A stretch of DNA of 64,000 bases from Sphingopyxis sp. OAS728 (GTDB taxonomy: Bacteria; Pseudomonadota; Alphaproteobacteria; Sphingomonadales; Sphingomonadaceae), in the NCBI RefSeq assembly GCF_014873485.1, contig NZ_JADBDT010000001.1, forward strand, positions 1,240,001-1,304,000, read 5' to 3'. A model generated the notes under the pieces. The model was not told the origin of the DNA. It saw only the letters and a list, made by a program, of their open reading frames with translations, and made no database searches. Position numbers and translations under genes: made by a program. Of this stretch, positions 36,879 through 43,951 are shown piece after piece (positions within the stretch are counted from its first letter, which is position 1; each line of letters opens with the position of its first letter).

Positions 36879-38393
36879 ATGATGGAAAAACCGAAGCAGG
36901 GCTTTGCCGGCCTGTGGAATATCAGCTTCGGCTTTTTCGGCATCCAGATCGGCTTCGCGCTGCAGAATGCGAATATGAGCCGTATCTTCCAGTCGCTCGG
37001 CGAGGATATCGAGAAACTTCCCGGCCTGTGGGTCGCCGCGCCGCTAACCGGCCTGCTCGTCCAGCCGATCATCGGGCATATGAGCGACCGGACCTGGCTC
37101 GGCCGGCTCGGGCGCCGCCGTCCTTATTTTCTCGCCGGCGCGATCCTCGCCGCGATCGCGCTGTTCGTCATGCCCGAAAGCCCCGCGATCTGGTTCGCCG
37201 CGATGATGCTGTGGATCCTCGACGCCTCGCTCAACATCTCGATGGAGCCCTTCCGCGCCTTCGTCGGCGACATGCTGCGCAAGGATCAGCACAGCGTCGG
37301 CTATGCGGTGCAGACCGCCTTCATCGGCGCGGGCGCGGTGGTCGGATCACTCTTCCCGACGCTGATGGAGGCGATGGGCGTCGCCAATGTCGCGCCGCCG
37401 GGACAAATCCCCGACACGGTGCGCTACGCCTTCTGGTTCGGCGGGATTGCGCTGTTCCTTGCCGTACTGTGGACCGTCGTCACGACGGACGAATATAGTC
37501 CCGAACAGATGGCGTCCTTCGAAGCTGCGGCGGACGGCGAGGCAACCGCAGTCCGCGCCCTCGCCTCGCACAGCTATACAGCCAGCGGCGGCTGGATCGG
37601 CGCCGGGCTGCTCGTCCTGCTCGTCCAGCATCATTTCGCCCTGCTGCGCGAGGTGCTGCTGCTCGGTGCGCTGCTGATCGGCTATGGTCTCGCAAGCATC
37701 GCCGCGATCGCGCTGGCGCGCCGCGGCAACGACACGAACATGCTGTCGAGCATCGTCGGCGATTTCTCGGGCATGCCGGCGCTGATGAAGCGGCTTGCGC
37801 TCGTCCAGTTCTTCAGCTGGTCGGCGCTGTTCATCATGTGGATCAACACCACCCCGATCGTCGCCCAATATCATTTCGGCACGACCGATGCCGCGAGCGC
37901 GGCCTATCAGGAGGCGGGCAACTGGGTCGGCGAATTGTTCGCCATCTATAATGGCGTCGCCGCCATCGCGGCGCTGACCCTGCTCCCCTGGCTATCGCGC
38001 CGTTTCGGGCAGGCCCGGACGCACATAATCGGGCTCGCGTGCGGAGCGATCGGTTACGGCAGTTTCTTCCTGCTACGCGACCCCACACATCTGATCGTCA
38101 GCGAGATTTTCATTGGCATCTTCTGGGCATCGGTGCTGGCCATGCCCTATGCGATCCTCGCCTCCAGCCTGCCGCAAGCAAAGCTCGGCATCTACATGGG
38201 GCTCTTCAACATCTTCGTCGTCGTGCCGCAATTGCTCGTCGCAACGGTGATGGGCTCGATCATGAAATCGCTGTTTCCCGGCGAACCCATCTACACGATG
38301 GCCTTCGCCGCCTTTGCCCTGCTGCTGGCGATGATTGCGATGCTGCGCGTCGGCCAACCGGCCGCAGATCGCGGCCAAACCGTCCACGGCTAG
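36879..38393 (+). CDS. MFS sugar:cation symporter (maltose/sucrose type)
   Basis: 504-residue membrane protein with about twelve hydrophobic segments. The loop between helices 2 and 3 reads DRTWLGRLGRRRPYFLAGA, containing the RxGRRRP block of the glycoside-pentoside/sucrose symporter family. The N-terminal GLWNISFGFFGIQIGFALQN is also typical of this family. It should move maltose or a related disaccharide across the inner membrane. Two adjacent ATGs (36879, 36882) follow a GGGAG ribosome-binding site. It lies downstream of the LacI gene with its own operator. Confidence 0.92.
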   Translation: MMEKPKQGFAGLWNISFGFFGIQIGFALQNANMSRIFQSLGEDIEKLPGLWVAAPLTGLLVQPIIGHMSDRTWLGRLGRRRPYFLAGAILAAIALFVMPESPAIWFAAMMLWILDASLNISMEPFRAFVGDMLRKDQHSVGYAVQTAFIGAGAVVGSLFPTLMEAMGVANVAPPGQIPDTVRYAFWFGGIALFLAVLWTVVTTDEYSPEQMASFEAAADGEATAVRALASHSYTASGGWIGAGLLVLLVQHHFALLREVLLLGALLIGYGLASIAAIALARRGNDTNMLSSIVGDFSGMPALMKRLALVQFFSWSALFIMWINTTPIVAQYHFGTTDAASAAYQEAGNWVGELFAIYNGVAAIAALTLLPWLSRRFGQARTHIIGLACGAIGYGSFFLLRDPTHLIVSEIFIGIFWASVLAMPYAILASSLPQAKLGIYMGLFNIFVVVPQLLVATVMGSIMKSLFPGEPIYTMAFAAFALLLAMIAMLRVGQPAADRGQTVHG

Positions 38394-38551
38394 TCGCGCC
38401 CAGATACCGCCCTATCGGGCGAAGAAACCGGTGTCACAACAACGCCGCACGACTGTCATCGTGGCGACCCACTGCGGCCATCGAATCGCAACCCCGAAGC
38501 CCTAGCGGACGCCGACCGCAATCGGCGGCAATCCAATCCAGGGGTTTCAGA

Positions 38552-41065
38552 ATGACGATCAGAGGTCTTGCCTCAGCCACCGCGCTTGTTCTTCTCGCGA
38601 GCACGAGCAGCGCCGCACTGGCACAGTCGGACACCGGCGACACAGCTGCCAGCGACGCGGCGGCGCAGGGCGACGAGATCGTCGTGACCGGCCGCGCGGG
38701 CGCCGGCGACCGCACGCGGATCGAGACGAGCTATGCGATCACCTCGATCGACAACGACACGCTGCGCTCGCGCGCCCCGTCGAGCGTCACCGAAGCGCTG
38801 AAGTCGGTCCCCGGCTTCTGGGTCGAGGCATCGGGCGGCGAAGGCAGCGGCAACGTCCGCGCGCGCGGCATTCCGGTCGACGGGTTCGGATCGATCACCC
38901 TGCTCGAAAACGGCCTGCCGGTGCAGCATGACCCCTCGCTCGGCTATCTCAATGCCGACCAGGCCTTCCGCATCGATGAATCGATCGAACGCGTCGAGGT
39001 CGTCCGCGGCGGCCCGTCGTCGATCTTTTATTCGAACGCCCCCGGCGGCGCGGTCAACTTCATCACGCGGCAGGCCAAGGACGAACTGACCGGCGTCGCG
39101 CGCATCCTTTATGGCCCGACCGCCGACCTGTTCCGCTTCGACGGCTGGGTCGGGACGCCGCTCGGCAACGGCTGGAGCCTTGGCGTCGGCGGCTATTATC
39201 GTAAGGAAGATGGCGTCCGCGATCCCGGTTTCGCGGGCAATGAGGGCGGACAGATCCGCGCCGACCTCAACTATGATTTCGGCGATGGCCGGATCACGCT
39301 CGGTTACAAAAAGATCGACGACAGCACGATCTTCTACACCGGCATCCCGCTCACCAAGGACCGCAAGGGCAATATCGTCGGCCTGCCGGGCTTCGACCCG
39401 CATTATGGCACGACCGCGAGCCGCGCGACCGCCTTCATGACGCTGCGCGACGCCAACGGGCCGGTCCGGTTCAACAATGCCGACGGCACCGACGTCAACC
39501 TCGACCAGTTCAGCCTGCTCGCCGAGTGGGAGCTCGCGCCGGGCTGGAAGCTCAGCAACCGCGCGCGCTATCGCGACTCGCTGACGGTGCGCAACGGCGT
39601 CTATCCGGCGTCGATCAGCACCGCGACCGCCTTCCTCAACCAGAACCGCGCCTCGCTCCTCGCCGCCTTCCCCGGCGCGGCGAGCGTCCAGCTGCGCTAC
39701 AGCGACACCGGCGAGGCGTTCGACGTCACCGGCCAGAACGGCAACGGCGACGTCTTCATCAACGCCGCGCGCCCGGTCACCGTCGACGAGAGCGAGTTCC
39801 TCAACGACCTCCGCCTCGCGCACAGTTTCGACATCGGCGGGATGACGCATGATGTGTCGATCGGCTTCTATTACGCCCGGATCGAAGAGACTTTCCAGCG
39901 ATACTCGGCGTCGACGCTGCAGGACGTATCGGACAATTCGCGCCTGCTCGACCTCGTCGCGCTCAATGGTGCGGGGCAGGTCATCGGCGCGGCGACCGAA
40001 AATGGCGTCGTGCGTTATGGCTCCGAATTCGCCAACGGCAGCGGCACGCAGGACACGTTCGCAGTATATGCCGCCGACGAATGGCAGGTCACGCCGCAGC
40101 TCCGCATCGACGGCGGCGTCCGCTGGGAAACGGTCAAGACGCGCGGCGCACAGGAGGGCAGCAAGACGGTCAACCTCGGCAATGCGGCGACGCTCGCCGA
40201 TAACAGCGTGCTGACCGGAAACGGCATCTTCGCTCCCTTCGATCAGAAGTTCGACAAGGTCGGCTATACGATCGGCGCGGACTGGCAGTTCGCACCGCGT
40301 GCCGGGGTCTTCGCGCGCTACACCTCCGCCTTCCGTTTGCCGAGCGTCGGGAGCTTCATTACCAGCGCCACCGCGGTTCCGCGGACGCAGGGCATCGACC
40401 TGTGGGAAGCGGGCCTCAAATATCAGTCGCGCTTCGCCAGCGTCTACCTCACCGGCTTCCTGACCGACTTCAACTCCTATGGCATCGGCAACACGAAGTT
40501 CGACCCGGTCACCAACGGCTATGTGTCGCAGACGGTCTATACCGACACGCGCGCGTACGGCGTCGAGTTCGAAGGGACGGTGCGGCCGACGTCGTGGTTC
40601 GACTTCACCCTCAACGGCACGTGGCAGGACCCGACCTTCCGCAACCTGCGCTATCACGAGCTGACCACGGTCAACGGGCAGCAGACGCTGGTCCCGCGCG
40701 ACTATTCGGGCAATCAGCTGATCCGCGTCCCCAAAATGACGCTGCGCGCGACGCCGGCGGTGACGCTGCTCGGCGACCGGCTGCGCGCGCAGGTCGATGT
40801 CGAACATTATACGAAGCGTTACGCCGATGCGGCGAACATATCGAAACTGCCCGCCTATACCGTGCTCAATGCCAGCGTCCGGTTCAACCTGACCAACCAG
40901 ATCACGATCTGGGCCTATGGCGACAACCTGACCAACGAGCTCGGGCTGACCGAGGGCAACCCGCGCGCGGGCGAACTGACCAGCGGACAGGCGAACGACC
41001 TGTTGTTCATCGGGCGTCCGATCGTCGGCCGCAACGTCCGCTTCGCCGTCGACTTCCGTTTCTGA
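38552..41065 (+). CDS. TonB-dependent receptor paired with a PHP hydrolase
   Basis: 837-residue outer-membrane receptor. Signal peptide TIRGLASATALVLLASTSSA, then GDEIVVTGRAG (TonB box), a plug with GFWVEASGGEGSGNVRARG, LLENGLPVQHDP and VEVVRGGPSSIFYSNAPGGA, and a barrel ending VRFAVDFRF. The plug resembles FecA/siderophore-type receptors. The ATG follows AGGGGTTTCAGA. Its stop overlaps the start of the metallohydrolase (TGATG), so the two proteins are made in a coupled way. The 158 bases between the MFS stop and this gene show only a short GCCC/GGGC hairpin. Confidence 0.92.
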   Translation: MTIRGLASATALVLLASTSSAALAQSDTGDTAASDAAAQGDEIVVTGRAGAGDRTRIETSYAITSIDNDTLRSRAPSSVTEALKSVPGFWVEASGGEGSGNVRARGIPVDGFGSITLLENGLPVQHDPSLGYLNADQAFRIDESIERVEVVRGGPSSIFYSNAPGGAVNFITRQAKDELTGVARILYGPTADLFRFDGWVGTPLGNGWSLGVGGYYRKEDGVRDPGFAGNEGGQIRADLNYDFGDGRITLGYKKIDDSTIFYTGIPLTKDRKGNIVGLPGFDPHYGTTASRATAFMTLRDANGPVRFNNADGTDVNLDQFSLLAEWELAPGWKLSNRARYRDSLTVRNGVYPASISTATAFLNQNRASLLAAFPGAASVQLRYSDTGEAFDVTGQNGNGDVFINAARPVTVDESEFLNDLRLAHSFDIGGMTHDVSIGFYYARIEETFQRYSASTLQDVSDNSRLLDLVALNGAGQVIGAATENGVVRYGSEFANGSGTQDTFAVYAADEWQVTPQLRIDGGVRWETVKTRGAQEGSKTVNLGNAATLADNSVLTGNGIFAPFDQKFDKVGYTIGADWQFAPRAGVFARYTSAFRLPSVGSFITSATAVPRTQGIDLWEAGLKYQSRFASVYLTGFLTDFNSYGIGNTKFDPVTNGYVSQTVYTDTRAYGVEFEGTVRPTSWFDFTLNGTWQDPTFRNLRYHELTTVNGQQTLVPRDYSGNQLIRVPKMTLRATPAVTLLGDRLRAQVDVEHYTKRYADAANISKLPAYTVLNASVRFNLTNQITIWAYGDNLTNELGLTEGNPRAGELTSGQANDLLFIGRPIVGRNVRFAVDFRF

Positions 41066-42543
41066 TGCTGCACCGCGCGATCCTGTTCGCTGCTGTTCTG
41101 GCGATGGCCGCCCCCGTGGCGGCCATCGAACAGACGCCGCCCGATGTGACGGTCACCGGCGAGATCACCGGAACCGACCATCAGACCTATCGCGAGGTGG
41201 CGTTCGACGTTCCCGAGGGGACCGAACGCGTCACCGCGGTGCTGAGTTACGACAAGTCGAACAAGACCGTCGTCGACATGGGCGTGTGGGATCCGGCGCG
41301 TTTTCGCGGCTGGAGCGGCGGATCGCGTGACCGCTTCACGATTGCGCCGAGCGACGCGACGCCGGGCTATCTGGCGGGTGCGCTGCCCGTCGGGCGCTGG
41401 CGCGTGATGCTGGGCGTTCCCAATGCGCGGGCGAACAGCCGGGCGGCCTATACGGTCCGGGTCTTCTTCGACCGCGCCGACGAGCGACGCGCCACCGCCG
41501 CGATCGCCGATCCACCGATCAAGGCCGGGCCGGGCTGGTATCGCGGCGACCTTCATATGCACGATGCGCACAGCGACGGCAGCTGCCGGAGCCGTGGCGG
41601 GCGGAAGGTGCCATGCCCGCTGTTCCGCACCGTTGCCGCCGCCGCCGAGGCAGGGCTCGATTTCATTTCGGTCACCGACCATAATACCACCGCGCATTTT
41701 AGCGGCCTGCGCGAGCTCCAGCCCTACTTCGACACGATGCTTCTGATCCCGGGGATCGAGGTGACGACCTTCGGCGGCCACGCCAATATCTTTGGCCCGA
41801 CCGGCATCGTCGATTTCCGCGTCGGCACGCCCGGCGGCCCCGATATCCGCTCATTGCAGCGCGATGTTGCGGCGGCGGGCGCGATCATGTCGATCAACCA
41901 TCCCGCCCTGCCCTCGGGCGAACAATGCATGGGTTGCGGCTGGACGTGGAAGGACACCGACTATGGCGCCATTACGACGATCGAGGCGATCAACGGCACG
42001 ATGACCGAGGGGCCCTTCGCCGGGCTCGGCTTCTGGTATGCGCGGCTGAACGAAGGACACCGCCTGACCGGCATCGCCGCCAGCGACAATCACGACCCCG
42101 ACGTCGCGCCCGGCAACCCGCCGCCCGGCCCGGCGGCGATCGGCCACCCGCGCACCGTCGTCCATGCAAGTGCATTGTCGACGCCCGCGATCCTCGACGG
42201 CCTTCGCGCGGGCAATGTGTTTCTCGACATAGAGGGGACGAACACGCGCCTTCTCGAAGTCGAAGCCTCTGCGAACGGACAGCGCGCGATGATGGGAGAA
42301 ACATTGTCGGGCCGCCGCCGCATTACCATCGGCGCGCATGTCGCGGGCGTCACCGGCGCATTTGCCGAGCTGATCCTGAACGGTCAGCCGACCAGAGAAC
42401 GCCAGCCGATCGGTTCTGACGACGCCCGGCTAAACTGGACGCTGAACGCGCAGCAAAGCTGCGGCTGGCTTGCGGTCAATGTTCGCGGCAGCACGGGCAA
42501 GCTGCTGCTCGCCGGCAACCCGGTCTATCTATCATGCAGCTAG
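41065..42543 (+). CDS. secreted PHP-domain metallohydrolase (CehA/McbA family)
   Basis: 492 residues with a signal peptide (LHRAILFAAVLAMAAPVAA). A beta-rich N-terminal region (residues 25-155) is followed by a PHP-type metal-binding domain. The expected clusters are GDLHMHDAHSDGSC, FISVTDHNTT, GIEVTTFGGHANIFG, SINHPALP and AASDNHDPD. CehA/McbA enzymes hydrolyse esters or phosphoesters in the periplasm. Coupling with the preceding TonB receptor suggests that the imported ligand is cleaved in the periplasm, or that a phosphate or iron complex is released. Substrate unknown. Confidence 0.85.
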   Translation: MLHRAILFAAVLAMAAPVAAIEQTPPDVTVTGEITGTDHQTYREVAFDVPEGTERVTAVLSYDKSNKTVVDMGVWDPARFRGWSGGSRDRFTIAPSDATPGYLAGALPVGRWRVMLGVPNARANSRAAYTVRVFFDRADERRATAAIADPPIKAGPGWYRGDLHMHDAHSDGSCRSRGGRKVPCPLFRTVAAAAEAGLDFISVTDHNTTAHFSGLRELQPYFDTMLLIPGIEVTTFGGHANIFGPTGIVDFRVGTPGGPDIRSLQRDVAAAGAIMSINHPALPSGEQCMGCGWTWKDTDYGAITTIEAINGTMTEGPFAGLGFWYARLNEGHRLTGIAASDNHDPDVAPGNPPPGPAAIGHPRTVVHASALSTPAILDGLRAGNVFLDIEGTNTRLLEVEASANGQRAMMGETLSGRRRITIGAHVAGVTGAFAELILNGQPTRERQPIGSDDARLNWTLNAQQSCGWLAVNVRGSTGKLLLAGNPVYLSCS

Positions 42544-42670
42544 ATCCCAGGGGTTGGCGATTCGCCGATTGAAAAGTCGGACAGCCGACATCCGGCCGAT
42601 AGCTACCAGTCCCCTTTTGCTCGCTTTTGTGCGAAAGGCGGCCGTCAGCGATTTTCTGCAAAGAGGCTAC

Positions 42671-42859
42671 GTGCGTACCAGGCTCAGCATTTGCAAAAAG
42701 AAGCATTCCTATCGGTCGGAGGAGGAAGCGCTCGCGGTCGCTCGGTGTGCCGAAATCACGCTCCGCACCTATCGCTGCGACCGCTGCCGACTGTTCCATT
42801 TGACCAGCCGCACAAAGGGCAAGCCTATGCTTCGACGCGTTGAAGGAGCGTTTTCTTAG
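42671..42859 (+). CDS. small cysteine-rich (zinc-ribbon-like) protein
   Basis: 62-residue basic protein from a GTG preceded by AAAGAGG. Cysteine and histidine pattern: SICKKKHSYRS near the N-terminus and YRCDRCRLFHLTSRTKG near the C-terminus, i.e. CxxC plus histidines as in small zinc ribbons. I do not know a function. It ends about 145 bases before the left tRNA-Thr gene and is the last gene before the island. The frame is open further upstream, but those residues overlap the PHP gene and look non-coding. Confidence 0.6.
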   Translation: MRTRLSICKKKHSYRSEEEALAVARCAEITLRTYRCDRCRLFHLTSRTKGKPMLRRVEGAFS

Positions 42860-42942
42860 CGATCCGAAGCGCCTTTTCCTTGCCACACATCCCCGCATGC
42901 GATCCGGCGCGAAGCGAGCGAAATCGCCAAATGCGGCGTCAA

Positions 42943-43079
42943 AACAGAATCTGCGCGACGATGCTTGTCTTCGCCCCGGCACGCTGCTAGTGGCGCCCCT
43001 CGTTGCCGCTTTAGCTCAGTTGGTAGAGCACATCATTCGTAATGATGGGGTCACAGGTTCGAGTCCTGAAGCGGCACCA
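42943..43079 (+). repeat. left copy of the tRNA-Thr unit direct repeat
   Basis: 137 bases: 62 bases of upstream sequence plus the tRNA. The upstream 62 bases match the right copy (62776-62837) at about 52 positions with no gaps; the tRNA part matches at 75 of 76. The repeats bound the island. Confidence 0.85.
43005..43079 (+). tRNA. tRNA-Thr (CGT), left copy, one base short in the T arm
   Basis: Cloverleaf with acceptor GCCGCTT/AAGCGGC, D arm, anticodon arm CATCA-TTCGTAA-TGATG (anticodon CGT, threonine), and encoded CCA. Compared with the copy at 62838 it lacks one T after TTCGAGTCCTG, so the T stem has four pairs or the acceptor stem is shifted. It may be poorly functional or a scar of integration. 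It marks the left border of the island. Confidence 0.75.
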
Positions 43080-43657
43080 CTTCTCCAGATCATTCGAATG
43101 AACTTGAAAGCCGCAGCGCGCATGAGCCTGCGCGGCGTCGCCACACCCCGCGATCGGGCGCGTGTTTTCGCGATATTTTCCTGGATTCCCTCTGCGGGAA
43201 AATGGTGCCCAGAAGAGGACTCGATAGTTAAGCCTATGATTTTGAAAAGAAATTTATTTCTCTTCGGAAAGCAAAATGGTGGCCCCTTCGATGGCCCGCG
43301 TCAATATTTCATGGAGTGGTTCAAGTGTTGGATGTCTCAACAACGCACGCGGAATGTCATAGCGATCCAGAGCCCTTGTCGCAACCCGCGACGCTCGTGA
43401 TTCAATTATGAACGCAGCCACGCGAAACTCTTGGCGGTCATGTTGGCCAGTGGGTGCGGAGGGCCGTGACGCCTTGTGGCCGTCTGGCGACCGACCCGGT
43501 CTCGGGGACGGAACACTAGGAAGCTGACCTTCGCTGGCGACCCGCTTGGTGTAAACGAAGCCGCTCTGCCGTCGACGCCTCTCGACCCAACTAAGCCATT
43601 CAGCGCCCAAATGTTGACTTGAAGATCCGTCTCAAAACGGGAAGGTTTTTGCGACTG
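43080..43657. other. gene-poor left end of island
   Basis: No convincing gene. A weak minus-strand frame at 43254-43610 could encode 118 residues, but its first half is arginine/proline-rich and unlike a folded protein; only the last 45 residues look protein-like. The interval includes a 22-base tRNA-Leu 3'-end match (43203-43224) and just before it an inverted pair TTTTCC...GGGAAAA. Confidence 0.5.
43203..43224 (-). repeat. tRNA-Leu 3'-end fragment (possible fossil att site)
   Basis: On the minus strand these 22 bases run TCGAGTCC-TCTTCTGGGC-ACCA, the T-loop to CCA end of a bacterial tRNA-Leu as I remember it; no tRNA body precedes it. Such fragments are left where an element used a tRNA gene as attachment site. 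It lies 124 bases inside the left border. Confidence 0.55.
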
Positions 43658-43942
43658 TCAGCGCAGGAAGGCCAAGAGATTGAGTGCGCCTGATAATCCC
43701 AGCAATCCAAAGCCGACGACAAGAAGGCTGGTGCCCTTGGCGCGATTGGCGTGCTCGGTTGAATTGGCGAGGTTATAAATATCGCCTTTGTATCCGGGCA
43801 TGAGCTGCTGGATATTCAGTTCATGCGCCGTAACGATCAGCGCGAGCGCATCGAGGATACGTTTCACCCGCCATGCCAAGACCACCGATCCAGCAACGCT
43901 GCATATAGCCGCTACTATCTTGAGCGAATTTGGATCGAGCAT
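43658..43942 (-). CDS. small membrane protein with two TM helices
   Basis: 94 residues. Two hydrophobic helices, SLKIVAAICSVAGSVVLAW near the N-terminus and LLVVGFGLLGLSGALNLLAF at the C-terminus, flank a polar middle (ELNIQQLMPGYKGDIYNLAN). I recognise no family. It is nine bases downstream of the type III restriction gene in the same direction and may be co-transcribed with it. A role as an accessory membrane protein of the defence cassette is possible but unproven. Confidence 0.65.
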   Translation of the reverse strand: MLDPNSLKIVAAICSVAGSVVLAWRVKRILDALALIVTAHELNIQQLMPGYKGDIYNLANSTEHANRAKGTSLLVVGFGLLGLSGALNLLAFLR

Positions 43943-43951
43943 GTTCCCCCC

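Noticed and set aside
42840..43400. Plus-strand open frame running through the left tRNA-Thr
   Set aside because: It crosses a tRNA gene and noncoding sequence, with no protein-like composition.
43254..43610. Possible 118-residue minus-strand gene at the left end of the island
   Set aside because: Low-complexity N-terminal half, no recognised motif and no good ribosome-binding site; only the tail looks protein-like. Left unannotated as a gene.
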